Below are positions 41,272 to 48,768 of a DNA stretch of 64,000 bases, one piece after another; position 1 is the first letter of the stretch; every line of letters starts with the position of its first letter. The stretch covers positions 18,199 to 82,198 of the forward strand of contig DHXR01000001.1 of NCBI GenBank assembly GCA_002413785.1. Reading direction: 5' to 3'. Position numbers and translations under genes: made by a program. The notes under the pieces were generated by a model. That model did not search any database and was not told where the DNA came from. It saw only the letters and a program-made list of their open reading frames with translations. This DNA is from Mucilaginibacter sp. UBA5151 (GTDB taxonomy: Bacteria > Bacteroidota > Bacteroidia > Sphingobacteriales > Sphingobacteriaceae).

Positions 41272-42189
41272 ATGATCCGAAGAAAAAACGAAAACTGGTT
41301 CAAAATGCTTTTTATATGGGAGGGATCTGTATTGCCGCAGATCCTTCCACGTTTAATCCTGCTATTCATCATTTCAATAGGTATTGTTTTTTTGAAAGGT
41401 ACGTTGTTCCATTTCAAGATACCACTTAATCCTGCTCCATTCACTTTATTTGGAATAGCTTTAGCCATATTTCTTGGATTTCGAAACAATGCCAGCTATG
41501 ACCGGTTTTGGGAAGCGCGTAAACTATGGGGTGCATTGCTGAATGATACACGCTCATTAGCCCGGCAAGCCCTAACTTTAAGCGGCTATTCCTCAACAAG
41601 CGAAGAAGTCGAAACCTTTATTAATTATCTTATTGCATTTATTTATGCACTGAAACACCAGTTAAGGCAGACAGATGCTTCAGCTGATCTGGAAAAAAGA
41701 CTTCATAAAGCAATAGCTTTGCAATTAAAAGCAGCGAAATATAAACCGGTTATACTCATGAAGGAAATGGCGATTTGGGTTCAAAAGGCAAAAGAGCAAA
41801 GAAAAATAGATTCCATTATTCAAGCAGCATTTGATCAGAACCTTAATAAATTGTCGGACATTATTGGTGGTTGCGAAAGGATTTCCTCAACGCTTATCCC
41901 TTATACTTACAGGGTTTTATTGCATCGTACGGTCTATTTTTATTGCTTATTATTACCCTTTGGCTTTGTGGATAGCCTGGGCTGGATGACGCCATTCATT
42001 GTCATCTTTATTGCCTATACTTTTTTAGCCCTGGAAGCCATCGCAGATGAAATAGAAGAGCCTTTTGGAACAGAACCTAATGACCTTGCTTTAAATGAAA
42101 TGAGCAGGATGATTGAGGCCACCTTATTAGAAATGGCCGGAAGGCCAATCCCGGATTTTTCTGCCGGGCATAGCCATATTATTGATTAA
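41272..42189 (+). CDS. Bestrophin-family (RFP-TM) channel protein
   Basis: 305 aa from the ATG of MIRRKNENWFKMLFIWEGSV (ATG at 41251 is an alternative). Family marks: LPRLILLFIISIGIVFL, the NNASYDRFWEARKLWGALLN block near helix 2, a central cytoplasmic helical part, TVYFYCLLLPFGFVDSLGWM, and EIEEPFGTEPNDLALNEM. Bacterial bestrophins form pentameric ion channels. It stands alone in a segment flanked by aconitase 3' copies. Confidence 0.85.
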   Translation: MIRRKNENWFKMLFIWEGSVLPQILPRLILLFIISIGIVFLKGTLFHFKIPLNPAPFTLFGIALAIFLGFRNNASYDRFWEARKLWGALLNDTRSLARQALTLSGYSSTSEEVETFINYLIAFIYALKHQLRQTDASADLEKRLHKAIALQLKAAKYKPVILMKEMAIWVQKAKEQRKIDSIIQAAFDQNLNKLSDIIGGCERISSTLIPYTYRVLLHRTVYFYCLLLPFGFVDSLGWMTPFIVIFIAYTFLALEAIADEIEEPFGTEPNDLALNEMSRMIEATLLEMAGRPIPDFSAGHSHIID

Positions 42190-42344
42190 GATGGGACTAT
42201 TTCAAATCGAAGTTAGGTTTTGATGTCGACGAAGCAATTAGGTTATGCCTGACAATACAGGATTATATGTCAGAAAAATCAACAGAGGCGTTAATCGGCC
42301 GCAAAGACCATGTGAGGGAGATACCGGGACATAAAGGCTTTTAA
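42186..42344 (+). pseudogene. Unidentified protein fragment
   Basis: A 52-codon open frame without start reads WDYFKSKLGFDVDEAIRLCL, then TIQDYMSEKSTEALIGRKDH, VREIPGHKGF and stop. The composition is protein-like, with a regular helix pattern, and overlaps the bestrophin stop by 4 bp. It looks like the C-terminal end of a lost gene. I cannot name the family. Confidence 0.35.
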
Positions 42345-42369
42345 TTTATTATTTTAAATCCCCCCGCCT

Positions 42370-42391
42370 GTTCAAGTGTCCACACTTGAAC
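42370..42391. repeat. Palindrome, TGTTCAAGTGT variant
   Basis: GTTCAAGTGT-CC-ACACTTGAAC preceded by CGCCT. Related in design to the CGCCTGTCCAAGCG palindromes at 47124-47160 and 53248-53268. Confidence 0.65.
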
Positions 42392-42400
42392 ACATAAAAT

Positions 42401-42423
42401 TCCGCAGGCAAATGGCGTCCTGA
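42401..42423 (+). repeat. Copy of the aconitase 3' end
   Basis: TCCGCAGGCAAATGGC is identical to 40733-40748, and 18 of 19 bases match. In frame it gives FRRQMAS-stop, matching the aconitase C-terminus IRRQMAS-stop. It could be a remnant of a second aconitase copy or an attachment-site-like duplication left by insertion of the 1.65 kb in between. Confidence 0.7.
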
Positions 42424-42554
42424 TTTTAGATTTACGAATTACGATTTTAGATTCGTAATATTTTGATTTGGATATTTTAAAGGCCTTCTCATTTTTCAGC
42501 TTAAAACTTTAGTCATTATATAATCAGGGAATTGATACAGAATTTCTAAAATCG

Positions 42555-42562
42555 TACCTTTG
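42555..42562 (+). promoter_or_regulatory. -7 box TACCTTTG for gcvP
   Basis: Exact consensus 25 bp before the gcvP ATG, giving a leader of about 20 nt. No room remains for a glycine riboswitch. Confidence 0.7.
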
Positions 42563-42587
42563 CGCTAAATTTATTGACCCCATTTTC

Positions 42588-45479
42588 ATGAAGCTGAATA
42601 TTGATTACCAGGAACAATTCCAGTCGCGGCATATAGCGCCCAACCAGCCAGATACCGTACAAATGTTAAAAACAATCGGTGTAAGTTCACTGGATGAACT
42701 GATCGCCCAAACCGTGCCGGAAAAGATCAGGCTAAAAGCCCCGCTCAACCTTCCGGCAGCAAAAAGCGAGTTCGATTATCTGAACACGCTGAAACAAACG
42801 GCTTCAAAAAACAAAGTATATAAATCATTCATAGGCCAGGGCTATTACGATGTGATAGTTCCGGGCGTAATACAGCGCAATATTCTCGAAAATCCGGGCT
42901 GGTACACCCAATATACGCCTTACCAGGCCGAAATTTCACAGGGGCGTTTACAGGCCCTGCTAAATTTCCAAACCATGGTTATTGACCTTACCGGGATGGA
43001 AATAGCCAATGCTTCATTACTTGATGAAGGCACTGCCGCTGCCGAAGCGATGTTTATGCAGTTCAGCCTGCGCAAAAACCAAAATGCCAAAGTGTTTTTT
43101 GTGTCCGGAGAACTGTTCCCGCAAACTATTGATGTTTTAAAAACCCGCGCACAGCCTTTTGGCATTGAGCTGCTGATTGGCGACCACCGCGAAGTTGAAC
43201 TTACTGATGCAATGTTTGGCGCCATAGTTCAATATCCGGCGGCTGACGGCGCAATTTATGATTATACCGCTTTTGCAACGGAAGCACATGAAAAAGGCAT
43301 CAAACTTACTGTAGTTGCCGACATTATGAGCCTGGTGCTTTTAAGCCCTCCGGGCGAATGGGGCGCTGATATTGTAGTTGGTTCCACTCAGCGCTTTGGC
43401 ATTCCGATGGGCTTCGGCGGGCCACATGCAGCCTATTTTGCTACTAAAGAAGAATACAAACGTTCGATGCCGGGCCGCATCATCGGTGTTACCATCGACA
43501 GTGCCGGGAATTATGCTTTGCGGATGGCGCTGCAAACCCGCGAACAACATATCCGCAGGGATAAAGCGACTTCAAATATTTGTACTGCACAGGCATTGCT
43601 GGCTATTATGGCGGGTATGTACGCTGTTTGTCATGGCCCCTCGGGCATAAAGCTGATTGCCGAAAGGATACATGGTTTAACTGTTTTATTAGACCAGTCG
43701 TTAAAACAATTAGGGTACGGGCAACTGAACGCATCGTTTTTTGATACATTGAAATTTGAACTTGGCGACCTTGCAAGCCCTATACACGCCGAAGCCATCA
43801 ATAACGGCATGAACTTTCACTATAAAGGGACAGAAGTTACCATTGCAATTGACGAAACAACATCACCGGAAGATATTAAAACCATCGTCCGCTTTTTTGC
43901 AAGGGTAAAAGGAAAATCCCTGAACGATGTAAGCTTTGACGAGTTAAAGGAAAACATTAAAACAGTTATCCCGGCCGGCCTGCAACGTCAATCGGCTTAT
44001 TTGACACATGCATTATTCAATTCGCACCATTCGGAACATGAGATGCTGCGCTATATCAAATCGTTGGAAGCAAAAGACCTTTCACTTTGCCACTCGATGA
44101 TTGCCCTGGGTTCATGCACCATGAAACTGAATGCCACCACCGAAATGGTACCGGTAACCTGGGCCGAATTCAGCAAGATACACCCATTTGCACCGACCGA
44201 TCAGGTTGGCGGTTATATGCAGGTATTTGATGAACTGAATAACTGGCTCAGTGAGATCACCGGCTTCGCAGCTATGAGTTTACAGCCAAACGCCGGGGCG
44301 CAAGGCGAATACACCGGTTTAATGGTCATACGTGCCTATCACCGCGACAGGGGCGAAAGCCACCGCAATATTGCCCTGATCCCTTCTTCAGCGCACGGCA
44401 CAAATCCCGCATCGGCGGCTATGGCGGGAATGAAGATCATCGTGGTAAAATGCGATGATAACGGAAATATTGATGTTGCCGACCTGCAGGCAAAAGCTGA
44501 ACAATATCAAAATGAGCTGTCTTGCCTGATGGTTACGTATCCGTCAACACACGGGGTGTTTGAAGAGTCGATCATCGAAATATGTGAGATCATTCACCAT
44601 AATGGCGGCCAGGTATATATGGACGGCGCTAACATGAATGCGCAGGTGGGCCTTACAAGTCCGGCTAATATTGGCGCCGACGTTTGCCACTTAAACCTGC
44701 ATAAAACATTTTGCATCCCGCATGGCGGGGGCGGTCCGGGGGCAGGCCCGATAGGGGTTGCCAAACACCTTGTCCCTTATTTACCGGGACATGCTGTTGT
44801 TGATATTGAGCGGGGTAAATCCATCCATGCGGTATCATCAGCCCCATGGGGATCTGCGTCCATATTAATTATCTCTCATGCTTATATTGCGATGATGGGC
44901 GCCGAAGGCCTGACCAACGCAACCCGTTTCGCCATATTGAATGCTAATTATATTAAAGCACGCTTAGCGCATCATTACCCGGTTTTATATACCGGGGCTA
45001 ATGGCCGTTGCGCACACGAAATGATATTAGACTGCCGCGCCTTTAAACATTTCGGCGTGGAGGTAACAGACATTGCCAAACGTTTAATGGATTATGGCTT
45101 CCATGCGCCAACCGTATCTTTCCCGGTTGCGGGTACGTTGATGATTGAGCCGACAGAGTCAGAACCAAAACATGAACTTGACCGTTTTTGTGATGCCATG
45201 ACCGCTATCCGTCACGAAATTGACAGTGTTGAAAAAGGAATATCAGACAAAACCGATAACCCGCTAAAAAATGCGCCGCATACCGCATCAGTTATTACCG
45301 CTAACGAATGGGAACATCCTTATACCCGTCAAAAAGCGGCATTTCCGCTGCCTTACGTGGCCGCCTATAAATTCTGGCCGTCAGTAGGGCGTGTAAATGA
45401 TACTTATGGCGACAGGACACTGATCTGTTCGTGCCCGCCATTGGAAGAATATGCTTTTGAGGAAAGTGTGATAGAATAG
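42588..45479 (+). CDS. gcvP: Glycine dehydrogenase (decarboxylating), P protein
   Basis: 963 aa, the undivided (alpha-beta fused) form. The PLP lysine lies in HLNLHKTFCIPHGGGGPG. The N-terminal half carries IGQGYYDVIVPGVI and NICTAQALLA; the C-terminal half has LGSCTMKLNATTEM and QPNAGAQGEYTGL. It decarboxylates glycine and hands the aminomethyl group to lipoyl-GcvH. Other gcv genes are not adjacent. A palindrome ends the transcript. Confidence 0.96.
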   Translation: MKLNIDYQEQFQSRHIAPNQPDTVQMLKTIGVSSLDELIAQTVPEKIRLKAPLNLPAAKSEFDYLNTLKQTASKNKVYKSFIGQGYYDVIVPGVIQRNILENPGWYTQYTPYQAEISQGRLQALLNFQTMVIDLTGMEIANASLLDEGTAAAEAMFMQFSLRKNQNAKVFFVSGELFPQTIDVLKTRAQPFGIELLIGDHREVELTDAMFGAIVQYPAADGAIYDYTAFATEAHEKGIKLTVVADIMSLVLLSPPGEWGADIVVGSTQRFGIPMGFGGPHAAYFATKEEYKRSMPGRIIGVTIDSAGNYALRMALQTREQHIRRDKATSNICTAQALLAIMAGMYAVCHGPSGIKLIAERIHGLTVLLDQSLKQLGYGQLNASFFDTLKFELGDLASPIHAEAINNGMNFHYKGTEVTIAIDETTSPEDIKTIVRFFARVKGKSLNDVSFDELKENIKTVIPAGLQRQSAYLTHALFNSHHSEHEMLRYIKSLEAKDLSLCHSMIALGSCTMKLNATTEMVPVTWAEFSKIHPFAPTDQVGGYMQVFDELNNWLSEITGFAAMSLQPNAGAQGEYTGLMVIRAYHRDRGESHRNIALIPSSAHGTNPASAAMAGMKIIVVKCDDNGNIDVADLQAKAEQYQNELSCLMVTYPSTHGVFEESIIEICEIIHHNGGQVYMDGANMNAQVGLTSPANIGADVCHLNLHKTFCIPHGGGGPGAGPIGVAKHLVPYLPGHAVVDIERGKSIHAVSSAPWGSASILIISHAYIAMMGAEGLTNATRFAILNANYIKARLAHHYPVLYTGANGRCAHEMILDCRAFKHFGVEVTDIAKRLMDYGFHAPTVSFPVAGTLMIEPTESEPKHELDRFCDAMTAIRHEIDSVEKGISDKTDNPLKNAPHTASVITANEWEHPYTRQKAAFPLPYVAAYKFWPSVGRVNDTYGDRTLICSCPPLEEYAFEESVIE

Positions 45480-45530
45480 ATGTGCGGATTTTGAATGTGC
45501 AGATTTCAGATGTGCAGATGTGCAGATGAT
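45480..45530. repeat. Decamer repeat array at the gcvP stop
   Basis: ATGTGCGGATTTTGAATGTG and GATGTGCAGATGTGCAGATG begin at the base after the stop codon. Same coding-sense words as the arrays after the adaptor and tolC-family genes. Confidence 0.85.
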
Positions 45531-45541
45531 CGCAGTGTTCG

Positions 45542-45574
45542 AGACTTACGAAGTTTAAAAAACTTCGTAAGTCT
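45542..45574. terminator. Palindrome, probable gcvP terminator
   Basis: AGACTTACGAAGTTT pairs perfectly with AAACTTCGTAAGTCT and is followed by GTTTTC. Second member of the CTTACGAAG class. Confidence 0.6.
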
Positions 45575-45636
45575 GTTTTCGCCCGACCAACCATGCCCGT
45601 TTCTTACATGCATTCCTTTTACTTTGCATGCATATT

Positions 45637-45718
45637 TTGTCTGAACCCGAATTTTCAGAATTAAAGAATTACCAGAATTCTAAAAATTCATTAATTCAAT
45701 AAATTCGGGTTCAGACAA
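45637..45718. repeat. Palindrome, TGTCTGAACC family (copy 4)
   Basis: Perfect 18-bp arms TTGTCTGAACCCGAATTT (45637-45654) and their complement (45701-45718). The interior is AT-rich and again partly self-complementary (GAATT...AATTC). Confidence 0.92.
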
Positions 45719-45748
45719 TTGTTAATCTGTGCCTGACCAACCATGCGC

Positions 45749-45804
45749 ATGCGGGGCACGAGTAGCCTCTGCCCGCTTGCCCTGCCCCTCATACTCGCGC
45801 CAGG
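45749..45804. repeat. REP element, RAYT-associated
   Basis: ATGCGGGGCACGAGTAGCC, then CTCTGCCCGC...CCTGCCCCTC, and ATACTCGCGCCAGG. The GGGGCA/TGCCCC pair and GAGTA/TACTC pair give the REP fold. Same family as the repeats around the RAYT gene. Confidence 0.85.
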
Positions 45805-45840
45805 TTGCGTTATTGTCAAATAAAATAAATAATAATATAT

Positions 45841-46410
45841 TCACTTGTGTTTACCTAACAACGGCTTCAGCTTTTGCGCCATTCCAAATTCTACTATCGT
45901 CATCAAATCTGCCATGTTGTTATCAAACTCAAAAACGTGTACCCGCAACTGTAGCCCTAATGATTTAGCCCAATAAAAAAGTTGAATTCCTTGAGTCATG
46001 TTTGTTTTGAAAAAACCAAGATGAGTAATAAACCTTCCCCAAAATTGCTTTTTAACTTTACCTACATACAATATATTAGTACCGTGTTCAGGTTTACTTT
46101 TTAACGCTGGAATTGCTTTACATTCTGGATTATTTTTATAGCATTCAAATGCCTTAAGTATTTCATATGAACTATGTTCACTAATTACTTCAAACCAATA
46201 AAGGACCGGTCCCTTTATCGCAATCAGGTTCTGAAAGAGGTTCTTATATTTCGGTGATTTACGTATATCATCGTTGTTGTAGTTGTCTACATCGCTCATG
46301 TTTATTTCAAAAATATAGGATGATTTTACATCTTGATTATATACATTTAATAACGGTTGAGCTGCATTAAAGCAAATTTCTTTAATTGATTGGATAGCGT
46401 TTAGATTCAT
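45841..46410 (-). CDS. GIY-YIG-like protein
   Basis: 189 aa. The second half carries a GIY-YIG-like arrangement: NILYVGKVKKQFWGRFITHL (YVGK for the YIG strand, Arg in helix 1, then His), a G-x2-LFYWAKSLGL segment, and MTIVEFGMAQKLKPLLGKHK with the conserved Glu and a terminal PLLGKHK. The N-terminal half (PVLYWFEVISEHSSYEILKA) is unassigned. A nuclease role is possible but unproven. A TATGTTTG box ends 4 nt before the ATG. It lies inside the island bounded by long direct repeats. Confidence 0.55.
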   Translation of the reverse strand: MNLNAIQSIKEICFNAAQPLLNVYNQDVKSSYIFEINMSDVDNYNNDDIRKSPKYKNLFQNLIAIKGPVLYWFEVISEHSSYEILKAFECYKNNPECKAIPALKSKPEHGTNILYVGKVKKQFWGRFITHLGFFKTNMTQGIQLFYWAKSLGLQLRVHVFEFDNNMADLMTIVEFGMAQKLKPLLGKHK

Positions 46411-46449
46411 ACCTCAAACATAATTATTATTTCGCAATAATATTCAAAA

Positions 46450-47028
46450 CTATTTTTTCAATTCGGAAAAAAATTGATTCCAAACTCTTAACTCGATCCA
46501 AACGCTATCAATATTCAATATATCAAACCATGTTAGCACGGTATGATCATATAAATGATGGAATGTGTAGCAATGAAATTGATCCTTTAATGGGTGCCCA
46601 TCCATAAATTGAAACTCATTCCAATTGTCTTCATAAAACATTATATCCTGGTTTTTATGAAATGTAGACAGCGTGGTACTCCTAAAAAAAGGGTTTCCAT
46701 AAAATGCCTCGTTCAGCTTTCTATAATAATTATTGTTCCAGCATTCGATAATAATCTCCACTTCGTAGTCATCAATAATTTTTTCGGCGACATAACTGTC
46801 CTGAAGGCTATAAATTCGTTCGGCATGTGGCTTAATTCTTATCTCTTCGGCTTTAAGCATATCGCTTAAGCGCTGTAATTTAATTAATCGCTTTTTTGTA
46901 AAAGTAAATTGCTTGCTGATAATTTGCGCCCTTTCGCCCAGCATATCACCCTCTTCGTCCGTCAGGTTTTTCCAATCCTTTAAAAAGCATTTAACAAAAT
47001 TTTGGTTAAGTATTTCGGGTATCTTCAC
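46450..47028 (-). CDS. Hypothetical protein of the repeat-bounded island
   Basis: 192 aa, GTG start. I do not recognise it. The N-terminal half is helical (LTDEEGDMLGERAQIISKQF, KKRLIKLQRLSDMLKAEEIR). The second half is aromatic- and His-rich (FHKNQDIMFYEDNWNEFQFM, HCYTFHHLYDHTVLTWFDIL), suggesting a compact enzyme or immunity-type fold. No signal peptide or TM helix. It is AT-rich and co-directional with the GIY-YIG-like gene, 39 bp upstream of it. Confidence 0.5.
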   Translation of the reverse strand: MKIPEILNQNFVKCFLKDWKNLTDEEGDMLGERAQIISKQFTFTKKRLIKLQRLSDMLKAEEIRIKPHAERIYSLQDSYVAEKIIDDYEVEIIIECWNNNYYRKLNEAFYGNPFFRSTTLSTFHKNQDIMFYEDNWNEFQFMDGHPLKDQFHCYTFHHLYDHTVLTWFDILNIDSVWIELRVWNQFFSELKK

Positions 47029-47123
47029 GATGATGATTAAATTCCCCTAATTATACTCTGCAAACGGCATTAGTTTCATATAACCAAAGTCTTTATGGAT
47101 AAATCGGTAAATTTATTCACCGC

Positions 47124-47160
47124 CTCCGCCTGTCCAAGCGTGCCGCTTGGACAGGCGGAG
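47124..47160. repeat. Palindrome, CGCCTGTCCAAGCG type
   Basis: CTCCGCCTGTCCAAGCG and its complement around a TGC loop, a 17-bp stem. It lies between the YoeB-type toxin stop and the upstream gene. Shorter copies occur at 53248-53268 and, as a variant, at 42370-42391. Confidence 0.85.
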
Positions 47161-47181
47161 ATTACGAGTTTTAATCCGATT

Positions 47182-47463
47182 TTACTTATCGTCATAATGC
47201 CCGCGCATACGAAAGATAATTACTTCTTTCGCAGCTTCATTTATGTCATAAGTGATTCTATCCTTTTTGGTAATTCTTCTTGAATAGCCCATTGTGGATT
47301 TTAACATTTCTGGCTCGCCCGGAGTAGGGCTATGCGGATCCCGCTCTAAAACTTCGATAATTTTATCAATCTTATTAATGGCTTGCTTATTCCCAGATTT
47401 CTTCCAATGGGAAATATCTTTAAGGGCATCCTTATAGAAAATAAGCCGATAAATTACTTCCAT
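47182..47463 (-). CDS. Txe/YoeB-family toxin
   Basis: 93 aa. LIFYKDALKDISHWKKSGNK, INKIDKIIEVLERDPHSPTP, GEPEMLKSTMGYSRRITKKD, RITYDINEAAKEVIIFRMRG and the final GHYDDK show the YoeB layout (Glu, Arg, His and terminal Tyr residues of the RNase site). It cleaves mRNA on the ribosome when free. The start overlaps the antitoxin by 10 bp. Confidence 0.87.
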   Translation of the reverse strand: MEVIYRLIFYKDALKDISHWKKSGNKQAINKIDKIIEVLERDPHSPTPGEPEMLKSTMGYSRRITKKDRITYDINEAAKEVIIFRMRGHYDDK

Positions 47464-47669
47464 AAATCTTTTCGGTCAATCTTTGTAAACTGGTCAATTT
47501 CACCATTTTTATAGGCTGATTGTCCGTCGATAACCGATTGCTTAACCTCTTTACCTGATGGCCCCTCATTTTCCCCAATTGTCTCAAACTGAATTTTTAA
47601 TTTTTTTAGCAAATCCTTAATAAAGGAAGATTCCTTTTCATCCTTTACTCTAATTAATAACTCTTCCAT
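47454..47669 (-). CDS. Antitoxin of the Txe/YoeB module
   Basis: 71 aa. LLIRVKDEKESSFIKDLLKK and LKIQFETI form the usual N-terminus in these Bacteroidota antitoxins; the tail QSAYKNGEIDQFTKIDRKDL would bind the toxin. A TATATTTG box (47687-47694) lies about 17 bp before the ATG and should drive both genes. Confidence 0.8.
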   Translation of the reverse strand: MEELLIRVKDEKESSFIKDLLKKLKIQFETIGENEGPSGKEVKQSVIDGQSAYKNGEIDQFTKIDRKDLWK

Positions 47670-47863
47670 GATTTATTTTATGCTAACAAATATAATGATA
47701 ATTTTCAGGAGGGCATTCTCATTAATATTTTAGGCAACTATATACCTCCCGCCTTCTTGACGGGCAAAGGCCAAAAGCGCAAAGGCTACCCGTGACTTCG
47801 AATTGTGCCTGACCAACCATGCCCCGTTTCTGACATGCATCCCGCTTACCTTGCATGCGTATT

Positions 47864-47945
47864 TTGTCTGAACCCGAATTTTCAGAATTAAAGAATTACC
47901 TGAATTCTAAAAATTCATTAATTCGATAAATTCGGGTTCAGACAA
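47864..47945. repeat. Palindrome, TGTCTGAACC family (copy 5)
   Basis: Perfect 18-bp arms, identical to copy 4; the interior differs by two or three bases. Confidence 0.92.
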
Positions 47946-48003
47946 TTGTTAATCTGTGCCTGACCAACCATGCCCCATTTCTGTCATGCATCCCGTTTAC
48001 CTT

Positions 48004-48061
48004 GCATGCGGGGCATGAGTAGCCTTTGCCCGCTTGCCCTGCCCCTCTTACTCGCGCCAGG
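48004..48061. repeat. REP element, RAYT-associated
   Basis: GCATGCGGGGCATGAGTAGCC, with GCCCGCTTGCCCTGCCCC and TTACTCGCGCCAGG. Same family as the repeats at 1919, 2646 and 45749. The remaining 250 bp to the next gene hold only AT-rich sequence. Confidence 0.85.
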
Positions 48062-48316
48062 TTGCGTTCTTTGTGGCTTCTTAGTGACCTCTGTGTTTAA
48101 AAAACCAACAGAGCTTTCTTTATCAACAGGTTATTTTTACCGAAATATCCGGACTTCAGGGTATTGTTTTTTTTGAATTTTTTTTGAAACCTTTTCTGAC
48201 CCATTTTCGTAAAAGGGAGTCGGACAAAGTTATTTTGCAACAAACCATTATAATCTACTTATTAACAAGCACTTGAAAATATAAATATTAAACTTATCAT
48301 CTAAAACTTATTGATT

Positions 48317-48724
48317 ATGATGTTTAGTAAGTCCGAAAGAGTATTATTGGTTGCGCCCAATATATTTTCGGTAGAGCTATTAGCCGGCAATACGCAGATC
48401 AAACACATCACCTCGGTAAAGGGTGTTTTCCCTGCCATCTATGAAATGGCCCCCAACATCATCGTATTTGATTACGATTACCTGAGTGAGGATATGGAAA
48501 AAATTCTGCGCCGCATCCGCACAAATCCTTACTACAATAAAATTAAGATATGCTGTTTCAAGAGCGGCCCCAACCGAAAAATAGATGGCTTTCTAAAAGT
48601 TCTGGGCGTTAATCATGTGATCTATAAAAATGAGCTGCAAAATTCAACAAAAGCTGCCATCGACAAGGTTAAATCAATATTTGATCCGGCGGTTACCGAT
48701 TTACTGGTAAATGCTGCTTTTTAA
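48317..48724 (+). CDS. Receiver-like protein lacking the acidic pair
   Basis: 135 aa, ATG at 48317. The fold order resembles a response-regulator receiver: beta1 RVLLVAPNIF, APNIIVFDYDYLSEDMEKIL with an Asp at the phospho-acceptor strand, IKICCFKSG at beta4 and NHVIYKNEL with the conserved Lys at beta5. The beta1 acidic pair (DD) is replaced by Ala-Pro and the beta4 Thr/Ser by Lys, so classical phosphorylation is unlikely. It stands alone upstream of, and convergent with, serS. Confidence 0.55.
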   Translation: MMFSKSERVLLVAPNIFSVELLAGNTQIKHITSVKGVFPAIYEMAPNIIVFDYDYLSEDMEKILRRIRTNPYYNKIKICCFKSGPNRKIDGFLKVLGVNHVIYKNELQNSTKAAIDKVKSIFDPAVTDLLVNAAF

Positions 48725-48768
48725 AACGATAATCGCCTGAACGGTAAATTGGGCAGGATTATCTGTTA

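Larger units (their letters stand above)
45581..45811. repeat. Long direct repeat, left copy (REP + palindrome)
   Basis: About 230 bp closely matching 47807-48068. Order: GACCAACCATGCC word, TGCATGC words, the TTGTCTGAACC palindrome (45637-45718), TGTTAATCTGTGCCTGACCA, then the RAYT-type REP (45749-45804). A stretch of about 28 bp before the REP is missing relative to the right copy. Confidence 0.9.
47807..48068. repeat. Long direct repeat, right copy (REP + palindrome)
   Basis: About 260 bp matching 45581-45811 in the same orientation and order: GCCTGACCAACCATGCC, palindrome (47864-47945), GCCTGACCAACCATGCC again, then REP (48004-48061) and the shared tail AGGTTGCGTT. Together the two copies bound a 2-kb island. 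Confidence 0.9.

Noticed and set aside
42480..42587. Glycine riboswitch before gcvP
   Set aside because: The -7 box lies 25 bp before the start, leaving no room for an aptamer.
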